A stretch of 64,000 bases of DNA from RUG14199 sp964629225 (GCA_964629225.1 CAZVQC010000006.1:24828-88827); one strand, 5' to 3'. Positions 34,311 through 43,524 are shown, counted from the first letter of the stretch. Numbers and translations are program-made. Notes: generated from the letters alone by a model not told the origin.

Positions 34311-36272
34311 TCATGATATCGGATTGATGGCCAGGTATTCTTCTAGGCACATTCCGGTGATCTTAAGCTGCTCCGCAGTCCGTCTGCCCACGTAGCGGAA
34401 GTGCCAGGGCTCAAAGTCACGCCCGGTTACGTCTGTTTTTCCTTCCGGGTACCTAATTATGTAACCGAATTTCCAAGAGTTTTCCGCCAGCCATTTGTAG
34501 GCGGTGGTATTTGCAAATGAAGTATCCGGTTCATCCATGTTGTGGATATCGCAGGCAAGTCCCGTCTGATGCTCGCTCGTGCCCGGTGAGGATGCGTAGG
34601 TGAGCACCTTGTTCTTTGCTTGAGTATCCGTGAGTCCCGACGCTTTTTCCTCATTGACCAATGATGTGAATATCGCCGCTTCCGTTCTGTAGGAGCGGTA
34701 TCCGTCGGTGACCGACACATCTCTGATGTCGCAGGCTCTCATCTCATTGAACATGGCATCAAGCGCCATTGCCGCGGTATTTCTCATTTTGACCGGATCT
34801 CTGCCGTCGCTTCTTGTGTCGGATATCTCCGTGAGATCCTCCGGTTCGTAGTTTTCGCCGAGGGGTGAGCTTTTTGATACTATCGTCAAAAACTCGGTGG
34901 TGTTTTCCGGGTTCATGAACTTCTCATAAGTACCGAGGTCGCTTGTAAAGGTGACGGCGGAGCCCTTCCCAACACCCGGGTTCGTGCGCCCGTAGATCTC
35001 ATCAAGGCTGAGGGCTGTGGGCGCGGAGTTGGCGTTGTAGAGGAAGGTCACGTCCTCGTAGATTGTCTGTCCGCTTTCGTCTTTTAGCGTTTTTCCCTCT
35101 TCGTCTGTCCTTGCTGTCTTTTCTACCGTTACGGTTCGTTTTCCGCTCTGTTCCACTTTGATACCGCTCTTGAAGCAATCCGTGATGCCGATGGGCACCC
35201 AAAGGCCGCTTTCAAGATATTTTGACGGAGCCTTCATTGCAACGGGGGTGCCGTTGACGTTTGCCTCGGTGGTGCCGAGACGGAACTCAACCCATTCTCC
35301 GTCGGTAACGGAGGATAAAGAATCATTATCGGTGCCAAGGACGAAGCGGAAGCTCTCGCTGTCTCCCCGATAGGACATTGACAGGTAGTTTGCAAGTGTG
35401 GAGAAGTTGATGTAGAGCACCCCGGAGGGGTAGGCTGTCGAACCGTCGGCAGTCTCGGTGACACCGTTTCCGAAGCGGTAGGTCATGTCGATCCCCCGCT
35501 CGGTGGGATCTGTGCAGAATCTGAAGTAGGTCAAGGCTGCCGTTAAGATCGCCACTATCAATACCGTGGCGAGAGATATCCTTGCGTGGAAGGCGAAGGA
35601 TCTTGCCATTTGGCGACGGCGTTTTTTTCGTTCGAGTTTTCTTTGTATCTCACGGCGCCTTTTTTCTTTTTCCGCTCTGATACGTGCCGCCTCACGGCGC
35701 CTTTTTTCCTCCCTGTACCGTTCTTCACTTCGGGGGTCTCTGTAGTATTCGCCCGGAGCTTGTCGGGCGTTTTCGGAGCGCCGTGCGTCTCTCGGCGCAT
35801 TTCGGCGCTGCCCGCCCCCGTTGTTTTGTGAAACGTAGGGGGAGGTGCCGTATTTTCGTCTGTAGGCCTCCTCGTAGATGGCTCGCTGCCTTGCATCCAT
35901 GAAGGACGGATCTCTTACTGTGCGAAGATCGCCGGATGGCTGTCCTGCGGCGTTTTTGCCTGTAGGGACTCTGACTGCTCCGTGAAAGTTCGAAGGCGCG
36001 TTCCGAGGCCTTCTCTCACCGCCTGCAGAGGCCCTTATCGGGCTGTTTGAAGCGCTGCGGGGGCTATTTCCCCTTTGGAGACTCGAAACGGTATTTTGAG
36101 TGCTTTTTGAGGCTTTTCCCGACGGTTGACCGGAGCCCTGCCTAAACAGAGAAGGATCGGGTCTTCCGTAGCCGTAGGCGCTGTCGGAGGAGGGCACTCT
36201 TCCTTCCGGATAGACCCAGCCGTCGTCCGGGTTCGGTCTCATTCCGTAGGATCTGCCGTTTTTTGAGGCCAT
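34311..36272 (-). CDS. VanY-type D-Ala-D-Ala carboxypeptidase with long basic cytoplasmic tail
   Basis: A 653-residue protein. The first 225 residues are disordered, ending in an Arg/Lys/Glu-rich helix (many RRR/KRR runs). One transmembrane helix (about 228-250) follows, then a beta-rich stalk domain (about 265-390) and a C-terminal M15B peptidase. Zinc ligands are visible in SEHQTGLACDIH (His568, Asp575) and EPWHF (Glu621, His624). VanY enzymes trim the terminal D-Ala of peptidoglycan stem peptides outside the cell. Start behind AAAGGAGG, 36 bp after mnmM, in one operon. The long basic cytoplasmic tail is unusual for the family. Confidence 0.88.
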   Translation of the reverse strand: MASKNGRSYGMRPNPDDGWVYPEGRVPSSDSAYGYGRPDPSLFRQGSGQPSGKASKSTQNTVSSLQRGNSPRSASNSPIRASAGGERRPRNAPSNFHGAVRVPTGKNAAGQPSGDLRTVRDPSFMDARQRAIYEEAYRRKYGTSPYVSQNNGGGQRRNAPRDARRSENARQAPGEYYRDPRSEERYREEKRRREAARIRAEKEKRRREIQRKLERKKRRRQMARSFAFHARISLATVLIVAILTAALTYFRFCTDPTERGIDMTYRFGNGVTETADGSTAYPSGVLYINFSTLANYLSMSYRGDSESFRFVLGTDNDSLSSVTDGEWVEFRLGTTEANVNGTPVAMKAPSKYLESGLWVPIGITDCFKSGIKVEQSGKRTVTVEKTARTDEEGKTLKDESGQTIYEDVTFLYNANSAPTALSLDEIYGRTNPGVGKGSAVTFTSDLGTYEKFMNPENTTEFLTIVSKSSPLGENYEPEDLTEISDTRSDGRDPVKMRNTAAMALDAMFNEMRACDIRDVSVTDGYRSYRTEAAIFTSLVNEEKASGLTDTQAKNKVLTYASSPGTSEHQTGLACDIHNMDEPDTSFANTTAYKWLAENSWKFGYIIRYPEGKTDVTGRDFEPWHFRYVGRRTAEQLKITGMCLEEYLAINPIS

Positions 36273-36308
36273 TTGCCTTCCTCCTTTCGCAGTTGTTTTC
36301 TTATCTTG

Positions 36309-36863
36309 TTATTTGGTCTCGCAGATCATGAAGTAGGGAGATGTGGGGGAGTTCAACATATTGAATCTCGCAACGCAGTATTTGAATCGGGACAGGGTGG
36401 AGAAATACTCGCAAAGGGCAAGCCCCTCCGCTTCTCCCTCCGGATGACCCGGATAGACTGCCACGAGCAGGATCGCATCCCGTCCCAGCATTGAAACGGC
36501 GTTTGCCACTGCCGGTAGGGTGGTCTCTCTCATGGTGGTGAGGGCTTTGTTGCCGCTTCCCGGCATGTAGCCCAAGTTGAACATACCCGCCTTGATGGGC
36601 TCCTTTACGAATTCGGGCGCCCGGTGGTGAGATGCGCAGATGAGTCGCCAGTTTTCGGGACATCCCGACTGCCTTAAGTGAGCCGAGGTGGAGGCGAGAG
36701 CCTTCGGTTGGATGTCGAAGGCGATGACGTGGCCGGTGTCTCCGACGGTCTTTGACAGGAATTCGGTGTCGTGACCGTTGCCCATGGTGAAGTCAACGCA
36801 GGTGTCGCCTTCTCCGAGATGGGACAGAATGAATTTTTTTTGCAGTGTGAGAAGATCCACCAT
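36309..36863 (-). CDS. mnmM: MnmM (YtqB-like) tRNA wobble-uridine methyltransferase
   Basis: A 184-residue class I SAM methyltransferase of the YtqB/rRNA methylase-like group: VDFTMGNGHDTEFLSKTVG (SAM loop), AFDIQPKAL, FNLGYMPGSGNK and YPGHPEGEAE. In Bacillus, MnmM completes the mnm5s2U modification of tRNA. Start chosen at ATG behind CCGGAGG (36863); the longer ORF from 36908 has no site. First gene of the pair with vanY; perfect promoter upstream. Confidence 0.87.
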   Translation of the reverse strand: MVDLLTLQKKFILSHLGEGDTCVDFTMGNGHDTEFLSKTVGDTGHVIAFDIQPKALASTSAHLRQSGCPENWRLICASHHRAPEFVKEPIKAGMFNLGYMPGSGNKALTTMRETTLPAVANAVSMLGRDAILLVAVYPGHPEGEAEGLALCEYFSTLSRFKYCVARFNMLNSPTSPYFMICETK

Positions 36864-36893
36864 AGCTTGCCTCCGGCTAAAATAATTCATTTT

Positions 36894-36922
36894 ATTATAA
36901 CTCCCCACGGCGGATTTGTCAA
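36894..36922 (-). promoter_or_regulatory. Consensus promoter for mnmM-vanY
   Basis: Minus-strand TTGACA-N17-TATAAT, a perfect match, about 30 nt before the mnmM start. Confidence 0.9.
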
Positions 36923-37141
36923 CAAGCGGAGCTCCTTATTTTATTATCTAGAAGTGAAAAGCGGTGGGAGGGGGTGGTATCGGAAGGGAAAGTTATTGTA
37001 AGACCGAAAAGCAAACGTGATGCGGGGGGAAAAACGGGGCAGAGGGAAAGCAGGCGGGCGTTATCCGAAAATAAGACGGAAGGAAAAAGGCTTTTTCGAT
37101 GATCGGGAGACCGTAGGAAAAGTTACCCTGCCTGCTCGGAG
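36923..37141. other. Purine-rich intergenic region
   Basis: About 220 bp between divergent promoters. The plus strand is G/A-rich, like the minisatellite flank and 33240-33420. No gene, RNA or repeat is recognised. Confidence 0.45.
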
Positions 37142-37170
37142 TTGACAGGGCTCCCAAAATGGGTTATAAT
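37142..37170 (+). promoter_or_regulatory. Consensus promoter for PHP phosphatase gene
   Basis: Perfect TTGACA-N17-TATAAT. It overlaps an in-frame ATG at 37159 and so rules that codon out as a start. Confidence 0.9.
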
Positions 37171-37209
37171 ATCTTCCTGTCGGCGGTACGCCGAGAAGGA
37201 GGGGTGCTT

Positions 37210-38025
37210 ATGATGCTTTCGGATTTTCACACTCACACTACCTTTTGCGACGGTAGAGACACTCCGGAGGATATGGTGAAGGCGGCGGTGGAAAAGGGCT
37301 TTTTCGCTTTTGGGACCTCCGCTCACAATTTCATCGCTCACGATCCACCCTCATCCATGAGAAAAGAGTCCATCCCCGGTTACAAGGCGGAGATGAGAAG
37401 GCTGAAAGAAAAGTATTCCGGGCAGATCCGTGTGTTTTGCGGCACGGAGCAGGAGTTCTTTGCCACCGAGTCCACCGACGGCTACGACTACGTTATCGGC
37501 AGTGTCCACTATGTGAAGGTGGGAGAACGCTACGTCACCGTTGACAGAAGCCCCGAACATTTGAGAGCCGGGATCGTGGAGTGCTTTTCGGGAGATGCTC
37601 TCGCCTTTTGTGAGGCGTTTTTTGAAAATGAGGGTGCCGTGGCGGCCAGGACCGGGTGTGATATCATCGGGCACTTCGACCTCGTGGAGAAATACAACGA
37701 GGGCAACTGCTTTTTCGACCCATCCTCACCGAGATATGTGAGAGCCTATGAGCGGGCCATAGAGAGACTCATTCCGTCGGGATGTCTCTTTGAGGTCAAT
37801 ACCGGCGTCATCTCGCGGGGCTACAGAGACCGACCTTACCCGTCGGAGACGATCCTCAATACCATTCGCGAGGCGGGGGGACGGGTGATACTGTCCTCCG
37901 ACGCCCACAGAAAAGAGAATGTGGGCTTCGGCTTTGACGATGCCCTTCGCCTTCTTGAAAAGTGCGGATTTGACGGTGTTGCGACGACTCCCTTTGAGTC
38001 GGGACGGCACAAAGAGACGAAATAA
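37210..38025 (+). CDS. PHP-family histidinol-phosphatase (HisJ-like)
   Basis: A 271-residue protein with PHP metal motifs: DFHTHTTFCDG at the N-terminus, SAHNF, GTEQEFF, GSVHY, DIIGHFDLV and SSDAHRKENVGFGF. HisJ-type enzymes dephosphorylate L-histidinol phosphate in histidine synthesis; related PHP phosphoesterases exist, so the substrate is not certain because no other his genes are nearby. Start behind AAGGAGGGG; a second ATG directly follows and could also serve. Confidence 0.82.
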   Translation: MMLSDFHTHTTFCDGRDTPEDMVKAAVEKGFFAFGTSAHNFIAHDPPSSMRKESIPGYKAEMRRLKEKYSGQIRVFCGTEQEFFATESTDGYDYVIGSVHYVKVGERYVTVDRSPEHLRAGIVECFSGDALAFCEAFFENEGAVAARTGCDIIGHFDLVEKYNEGNCFFDPSSPRYVRAYERAIERLIPSGCLFEVNTGVISRGYRDRPYPSETILNTIREAGGRVILSSDAHRKENVGFGFDDALRLLEKCGFDGVATTPFESGRHKETK

Positions 38026-38038
38026 TGAAGAAACTGCG

Positions 38039-38067
38039 TTGACATCGGCGCCATATCGTGGTAGAAT
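38039..38067 (+). promoter_or_regulatory. alaS promoter
   Basis: TTGACA-N17-TAGAAT. The leader is only about 30 nt, so there is no T-box control. Confidence 0.8.
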
Positions 38068-38103
38068 AATCAACGTAAAAAGTGATCTTAAGGAGCAATA
38101 AAA

Positions 38104-40725
38104 ATGAAATGGACTTCACTTAACGACCTGAGAGAGAAATACCTTTCTTTCTTTGAGTCAAAGGGACATCTCCGTCACGCAAGCTACTCGCTTATTCCGA
38201 AGGGCGACCGTTCCCTTCTTCTGATAAATGCGGGCATGGCTCCGCTGAAAAAGTATTTTACCGGAGAGGAAGAGCCTCCCCGCCACCGCATGACCACCTG
38301 CCAAAAGTGCGTGCGGACCCTCGATATCGACAACGTGGGAAAGACCGACCGCCACGGGACGTATTTTGAGATGCTTGGCAACTTCTCCTTCGGAGACTAC
38401 TTTAAGAAGGAAGCGATACCGTGGGCGTGGGAGTTCTTAACGGAAGTCCTTGAGATACCCTCGGAGCTTCTCTATCCCTCCGTATTTGAGGAGGATGACG
38501 AGGCCTTTGAAATCTGGAACAAGACTGTCGGAGTTCCCGCCGACAGGATCGTTAGACTGGGACGGGAAGACAATTTCTGGGAGCACGGAAGCGGTCCTTG
38601 CGGCCCCTGTTCCGAGATCTACTTCGACCGAGGCGAAAAGTACGGATGCGGCTCTCCCGACTGCGGTCCGGGATGTGAGTGCGACCGTTTTATCGAGGTA
38701 TGGAACAACGTATTTACTCAGTTCAACAGCGACGGAAAGGGCAACTACTCCGAGCTTGATACGAAAAACATCGACACGGGAATGGGTCTTGAGAGACTTG
38801 CCTGTGTCATGCAGAGTGTGGACAACCTGTTTGAGGTGGACACGATAAGAAAGATACTTGACAAGGTCTGCGAGATATCCGGAACTGTCTACAAGACCGA
38901 CGAGACCAAGGATGTCTCCATCAGAGTCATCACCGATCACGCAAGAAGCTCGGTGTTCCTCATTTCCGACGGAGTCCTCCCCTCCAACGAGGGAAGAGGC
39001 TACGTGCTTCGCCGCCTGGTGCGCCGTGCTCTCCGTCACGGAAAGCTCCTCGGTATCCAGAGGGCGTTCCTCACGGACGTTGCCGAGGTGGTCATCGGTG
39101 AGAACAAGGGCGCATATCCGGAGCTTGCCGAAAAGCACGACTACATCATGAAGATACTCTCTCTTGAGGAGGAGAAGTTCGAGGCTACCATTGACCAGGG
39201 ACTCTCAATCCTCAATACCTTTGTTGAGAACAGCCACGGCGGAGTTCTTGAGGGAAAGGACGCCTTCAAACTCTACGATACCTTCGGCTTTCCCGTGGAT
39301 CTCACCCGTGAGATAGTTGCGGAAAAGGGACTTTCTCTCGACGAGGAAGGCTTTGCGGCACTCATGAAGGAGCAGAAGCAGAGGGCGAGAGATGCCAGAA
39401 AGAGCGTCAGCGGTTGGGACGGCTTTGAAAAGGATGAGCTGTCCGACGTGCCGACTACGGACTTCGTGGGATATTCCGACACCGAATGCGTCGCCAAGGT
39501 GGTCTGCATCATCGGAGAGGGAGAAAAACTCACGGGCGCATCCGATGGTGACATCACCGTGATACTTGACCGTACCGTCTTCTACGGCGAGGGCGGCGGA
39601 CAGGTGGGAGATGTGGGTACCATCGCCGGTGACACCTTCGAACTTGAAGTCTACGATACCAAGAAAAACGACGGAGTCTACCTCCACCTTTGCCACGTTA
39701 AGGACGGAGAGGTGACTGTGGGTGACACCGTAACGGCATCTCTTGATATCGAAAGGAGAGATGCGATAAAGCGCAACCACAGTGCGGCACACCTGCTTCA
39801 AGCGGCTTTGAGACGTGTTCTCGGAGGGCACGTGGAGCAGGCGGGCTCCTACGTTGATGCAAATGAGGTAAGGTTCGACTTTTCCCATTATGCTGCCGTA
39901 ACTGCCGAGGAGCTTGAGGCGGTGGAATCCCTTGTCAACGGGGAGGTACTGAAGGGCGATGATATCGTCACTGTGGAAACGGACGTTGAGACCGCCAGAA
40001 AGAACGGAGCCGTGGCGCTCTTTGACGACAAATACGGAAGCGTGGTCCGCATGGTTAAGATGGGGGAATTTTCCACCGAGCTTTGCGGGGGAACTCATTG
40101 TGACAATACTTCCAAAGTGGGGCTCTTTAAGATAGTATCCGAATCCTCGGTTGCATCCGGAGTCAGAAGGATCACCGGAGTCACCGGAGCGGGAGTGCTC
40201 TCCCTCTTGAGGTCAAAGGAAGAGCTGATCTCGGACACGGCAAAGAGTCTTAAGGCATCGAATCCCGCCGATCTTCCTCTGCGTGCCCGTCAGCTCACCG
40301 ATGAGTTGTCCGAGGCAAAGCGCCAGGTGGAGGCTCTTAACGGAAAGCTTGCCGCAGGCAGAGTGGACGGACTTCTCTCTTCCGCAAAAGAGGTGGGTGC
40401 GTGCCGTCTTATCGCCCAAGACCTGGGGGCTACCGGTGCCGATGCCGCAAGGATGATATCCGACAAGCTGAGGGACAGAGATCCCTCCGTGGTGGCGGTA
40501 TTCGCTCTTAAGAACGGCGAGAAACTGAATTTCCTCGCTTCCTGCGGTGCGGATGCGGTGAAAGCCGGCGCCCATGCGGGAAAACTGGTTGGTGCGGTCA
40601 GCGCAGTTACCGGAGGCAAGGGCGGAGGACGTCCCGACAGCGCGATGAGCGGCGGACGGGATGCCGATAAGATACCGGAGGCTCTTAAAGAGGCCGAGGG
40701 CATCCTTCTCGGAATGCTGAAATAA
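38104..40725 (+). CDS. alaS: Alanyl-tRNA synthetase
   Basis: A full-length protein of 873 residues. Class II core with RTLDIDNVGKTDRHGTYFEMLGN (split here as RTLDIDN and TYFEMLGNFSFGDYF), GMGLERLA in motif 3, editing domain with zinc-binding NHSAAHLLQAAL and ELCGGTHCDN, and a C-terminal Gly-rich C-Ala domain. Charges tRNA-Ala in the cytosol. Start behind AAGGAG. Monocistronic with its own promoter and terminator. Confidence 0.97.
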   Translation: MKWTSLNDLREKYLSFFESKGHLRHASYSLIPKGDRSLLLINAGMAPLKKYFTGEEEPPRHRMTTCQKCVRTLDIDNVGKTDRHGTYFEMLGNFSFGDYFKKEAIPWAWEFLTEVLEIPSELLYPSVFEEDDEAFEIWNKTVGVPADRIVRLGREDNFWEHGSGPCGPCSEIYFDRGEKYGCGSPDCGPGCECDRFIEVWNNVFTQFNSDGKGNYSELDTKNIDTGMGLERLACVMQSVDNLFEVDTIRKILDKVCEISGTVYKTDETKDVSIRVITDHARSSVFLISDGVLPSNEGRGYVLRRLVRRALRHGKLLGIQRAFLTDVAEVVIGENKGAYPELAEKHDYIMKILSLEEEKFEATIDQGLSILNTFVENSHGGVLEGKDAFKLYDTFGFPVDLTREIVAEKGLSLDEEGFAALMKEQKQRARDARKSVSGWDGFEKDELSDVPTTDFVGYSDTECVAKVVCIIGEGEKLTGASDGDITVILDRTVFYGEGGGQVGDVGTIAGDTFELEVYDTKKNDGVYLHLCHVKDGEVTVGDTVTASLDIERRDAIKRNHSAAHLLQAALRRVLGGHVEQAGSYVDANEVRFDFSHYAAVTAEELEAVESLVNGEVLKGDDIVTVETDVETARKNGAVALFDDKYGSVVRMVKMGEFSTELCGGTHCDNTSKVGLFKIVSESSVASGVRRITGVTGAGVLSLLRSKEELISDTAKSLKASNPADLPLRARQLTDELSEAKRQVEALNGKLAAGRVDGLLSSAKEVGACRLIAQDLGATGADAARMISDKLRDRDPSVVAVFALKNGEKLNFLASCGADAVKAGAHAGKLVGAVSAVTGGKGGGRPDSAMSGGRDADKIPEALKEAEGILLGMLK

Positions 40726-40735
40726 TGAGACCGTT

Positions 40736-40763
40736 CGGGAGGCGAGAGCCTCCCGATTTTTTT
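40736..40763 (+). terminator. Intrinsic terminator after alaS
   Basis: An 8-bp stem (CGGGAGGC / GCCTCCCG) with a GAGA tetraloop, then ATTTTTTTG. Confidence 0.9.
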
Positions 40764-40797
40764 GCGAAAAAGCAGACAGTATGTCGTCCTTTTTTTG

Positions 40798-40826
40798 TTG
40801 ACAACGGAGTGGTGACGTAGTACAAT
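40798..40826 (+). promoter_or_regulatory. Promoter for polysaccharide deacetylase gene
   Basis: TTGACA-N17-TACAAT, about 28 nt before the start codon. Confidence 0.8.
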
Positions 40827-40854
40827 CGAGATATGACGATGTGGAGGTGACGGG

Positions 40855-41796
40855 ATGAAAAAGGCACGTGTTGGGATAATTGGGCTTTTGTGCCTTCTTG
40901 GGATCCTTTCCTCGTTTCTTTTCGGCTGCGGCAGAGAAGTGCCTGCAGAGACCGAAACACCGGACGTGACGGCGGAAAGTGAGAATGTCGAGACTACGGG
41001 GTTGAGCATTCCCCTCACTACCCTTGAGACCGACCCGCCCGTAACGGAGACTTTGCCGCCCGATACAGAGCACGTAACGGATCCTCTCGAAACTGAAGGG
41101 CGGATACCGGGCTTTAACTACGACGGCGGCGGGACGGCAATGCCCGAAGAAGGGGAGATTGCCCCCATCGCCCTCATGTATCACCTTATCCTTGATGAGC
41201 CCTATTCTTCCCTTGAGTCCCTTTTCGTCCGTCCATCGGAGTTGAGAGGACACATAGAGGTGCTCCTTGAGAAGGGCTATCGCTTCATATTTGCCGACGA
41301 GTACGGAATGTACGGCGAGAAAACGGTGGTAATGTCCTTTGACGACGGCTATGTTGACAACTACACCGAGATGTTCCCGATAATAAAAGAGTACAACGTG
41401 AAGGTGACGGTCTTTATGGTGGCAGGTTACATCGGAGGAGGCGAGTTTTTGTCTGCCGATCAGATACGCGAGATGTCCGAAAGCGGCCTTGTCAGCTTCC
41501 AGTCCCACACTTACAATCACAGGTCGCTGAAGGGTCTTACCGAGGATGAACTCGTTTTTGAATTCTCCGAGTCGAGTCGGATAATAGAAGGTATCACCGG
41601 ACGTCCGGTACGGGCGCTCTGCTATCCCACCGGCGCGTATGATGAAAATACCCTCTCCGTGGCAAAAAACTACTACGACTTCGCCTACACCACCGTAAAT
41701 CGGGTATCCACAGCCGGGGCGGATCCCCTTGCGCTGCCGAGACTGAGAGTCAGCAGAGGGCGGAGCAAGACCTCCTTCTCCTACATGATCCCGTAG
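40855..41796 (+). CDS. Polysaccharide deacetylase lipoprotein (CE4/NodB fold)
   Basis: A 313-residue protein. Lipoprotein signal with lipobox L-F-G-C25, then a Thr/Glu/Pro-rich linker (about 27-100) and a NodB-type deacetylase domain: ALMYHLI, VVMSFDDGYVDNYTE (catalytic and metal Asp), FQSHTYNHRSL (metal His) and RALCYPTGAYDENTL. It should remove N- or O-acetyl groups from wall or exported glycans on the outer membrane face. Start behind GTGGAGGTGACGGG. Monocistronic, convergent with glucokinase. Confidence 0.9.
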   Translation: MKKARVGIIGLLCLLGILSSFLFGCGREVPAETETPDVTAESENVETTGLSIPLTTLETDPPVTETLPPDTEHVTDPLETEGRIPGFNYDGGGTAMPEEGEIAPIALMYHLILDEPYSSLESLFVRPSELRGHIEVLLEKGYRFIFADEYGMYGEKTVVMSFDDGYVDNYTEMFPIIKEYNVKVTVFMVAGYIGGGEFLSADQIREMSESGLVSFQSHTYNHRSLKGLTEDELVFEFSESSRIIEGITGRPVRALCYPTGAYDENTLSVAKNYYDFAYTTVNRVSTAGADPLALPRLRVSRGRSKTSFSYMIP

Positions 41797-41986
41797 GCCG
41801 CGGCCTCGGACGAAGAGAAAGAACATCCCGTCAAAGCGTCGAAGCAGATAGAGAAGTCTGTGTCGGAAGTACCATCCGACGGGGAAATACCGCAGTATTT
41901 GCCGGCGACAAAGTCCGGGTGGAATGAACGGTTTTGAGAGATATGGGAGGGACTTGATATGACCGGCTTCCGTAATGAAATACAAA

Positions 41987-42017
41987 ACGGGCTTTGACCG
42001 AGATGGTCAAAGCCCGT
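41987..42017 (-). terminator. Intrinsic terminator for glucokinase gene
   Basis: A 13-bp perfect stem (ACGGGCTTTGACC / GGTCAAAGCCCGT) with a 5-base loop. On the minus strand it is followed by TTTTGTATTT. Confidence 0.85.
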
Positions 42018-42048
42018 CCCCAAGGGAGATGCCTTTGGGGTCTTTTTT
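42018..42048 (+). terminator. Terminator for the convergent deacetylase gene
   Basis: A CCCCAAGG... / ...CCTTTGGGG stem with a one-base bulge, followed by TCTTTTTTG on the plus strand. The T run touches the glucokinase stop codon. Confidence 0.6.
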
Positions 42049-42049
42049 G

Positions 42050-43015
42050 TTATCTGCCCAGTGCCGCTGCGCCGATTATGCCCGCATCGTTGCCGAGCTC
42101 GGCTATCTTGAGGGTGCATTGGGGGGTATCGCCTCTTGAATAGGTCTCCGCAAATACCCGGTCATTGATCAGATCCAGCAGATACTGTCCCTCACCGGAG
42201 ATACCGCCTCCGATGGAGAGGACGTTGGGCTGGAAGATGTTGATGATGTTGACAAGTCCGCAGACCAGATAATCAACATATTCGTCGATGACCTCGCTTG
42301 CCGCCGCATCTCCTTTTTTCTTGGCCTGGAAGGCGGTGCGACCGGAGACTCTGTCGATGTCCTTGCCGATGAGCTCCTCCATGAGAGTGGAACGTCCCTC
42401 CCGTCTGCACTCCTCGATCTTGTTTTTTGTGGATATGACAAGACCGGTAGCGGAGGAGTAACGCTCCCAACAGCCCTTTCTGCCGCAGGGACAGTCTCTG
42501 CCGCCCTGCTCAATGACGATGTGACCGAGCTCGGCACCGGAGTAGTTGAAGCCCGTATAGACTTTGCCGTCTATGATGATGCCGCCTCCGACACCCGTGC
42601 CGAGGGTGATCATAACGGAGTAACGAGCACCTTTTGCGGCACCTGCCACTGCTTCAGCCAGAGCTGCGGCGTTGGCGTCGTTTTCAATGAAGACTTTTTT
42701 GTCGCATCCCAGCATCTCCGGGAGCTTTTTTGCCATATTGTATTTTACGAAGGGGATGTTGCTGCAGTAGAGTATCTCTCCGGTGTCGCAGTTGGCACTG
42801 CCGGGGGTGGCGATACCTATGGATGCCACCTCGTCCATTGAGACTCCTCCGTCGCTTGCAACCTTGCGGCAGAGAGCGGCGATGTCCTTCGTTATCTCGT
42901 CGGGGTGACGGGACGCCTTCGTGGGGGCGCTTGATTTGCAGATTATTTTGTGATCCTCACTTACGAGACCTGCGGCGATGTTGGTACCGCCCAGATCGAT
43001 CCCTATGTAGTACAT
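42050..43015 (-). CDS. glcK: ROK-family glucokinase
   Basis: A 321-residue protein. ATP-binding GIDLGGTNIAAGLV at the N-terminus, sugar-binding FIENDANAAALAEA, GTGVGGGIIIDGKV, AELGHIVI and the ROK zinc motif CPCGRKGCWERYSSA. No HTH domain, so it is a kinase rather than a ROK repressor. It phosphorylates glucose from ATP in the cytosol. Divergent from the sugar-transport operon, with the operator-like motifs between them; it fits as the step after import and GH31 hydrolysis. Confidence 0.93.
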   Translation of the reverse strand: MYYIGIDLGGTNIAAGLVSEDHKIICKSSAPTKASRHPDEITKDIAALCRKVASDGGVSMDEVASIGIATPGSANCDTGEILYCSNIPFVKYNMAKKLPEMLGCDKKVFIENDANAAALAEAVAGAAKGARYSVMITLGTGVGGGIIIDGKVYTGFNYSGAELGHIVIEQGGRDCPCGRKGCWERYSSATGLVISTKNKIEECRREGRSTLMEELIGKDIDRVSGRTAFQAKKKGDAAASEVIDEYVDYLVCGLVNIINIFQPNVLSIGGGISGEGQYLLDLINDRVFAETYSRGDTPQCTLKIAELGNDAGIIGAAALGR

Positions 43016-43055
43016 GGATTCCTGTTACCTTTCTTTGAGTAGTTTACTACCGCCT

Positions 43056-43084
43056 ATTATATCGGCTTCCATCGGAAAAGTCAA
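43056..43084 (-). promoter_or_regulatory. Glucokinase promoter
   Basis: Minus-strand TTGACT-N17-TATAAT with a leader of about 35 nt. A small palindrome GTAGT-TT-ACTAC lies within the leader. Confidence 0.8.
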
Positions 43085-43273
43085 CCGTTCGGGAGAAAAT
43101 AACGAAAAAGCCTCCGACTATCGGGTAAAAATGCCGAGTTTACAGAATATTTACATTCTAACAGGCCCTCATTTTTGCCCCGAAAACGGCTTTTTTGACG
43201 TTCACGATGGATGCCTCGGAGGCCATTTTCGGAAAATACCACGGTGAATGTCGAAAATGACGCGGACAGAAAA

Positions 43274-43374
43274 GGTAAGCGTTGCTGACTTTTTCTGCGG
43301 GTAAGTCGAAAATAATCATGGGAAGATTCCGGATTATCCTGCCGGATTTTTAAGAAAGGTAAAAAACGCTTACC
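43274..43374. promoter_or_regulatory. Pair of inverted GGTAAGCGTT sites (possible LacI/CcpA-type operators)
   Basis: GGTAAGCGTT at 43274-43283 and its exact inverse AACGCTTACC at 43365-43374 are separated by 81 bp, about 8 helical turns. The second is 120 bp upstream of the operon -35. The same GTAAGCGYT core occurs before msmX. This spacing would suit a looping LacI-family repressor. Flanking 43085-43273 shows nothing else. Confidence 0.5.
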
Positions 43375-43495
43375 CAATCTTGCTGTTCCGTGACACGCCG
43401 TTCGAATAGTCGGGAAGAGACAGGTCTTTGCGCGCTCGCCTGCGTTATATGAAGCTCATGCCGTCCGTCCGCCCGAACGGGCGAGAGGACTTCCC

Positions 43496-43524
43496 TTGAC
43501 AGAGTTGCCATATTATGATATTAT
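43496..43524 (+). promoter_or_regulatory. Promoter of the sugar-transport operon
   Basis: TTGACA-N17-TATTAT, giving a leader of about 80 nt before the binding-protein gene. Confidence 0.85.

Noticed and set aside
33802..34350. 182-codon minus-strand ORF in the gene-free kilobase, and other ORFs there
   Set aside because: No RBS, low-complexity Arg/Ile-rich composition, and it overlaps the vanY terminator and stop. Overlapping ORFs on the other strand are equally unconvincing.
38039..38103. Possible T-box upstream of alaS
   Set aside because: The leader after the promoter is about 30 nt, far too short, and has no T-box sequence.
41960..41998. 12-codon ORF with a GGGAGG site before the bidirectional terminator
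   Set aside because: Too short and overlaps the terminator stem; more likely coincidence.
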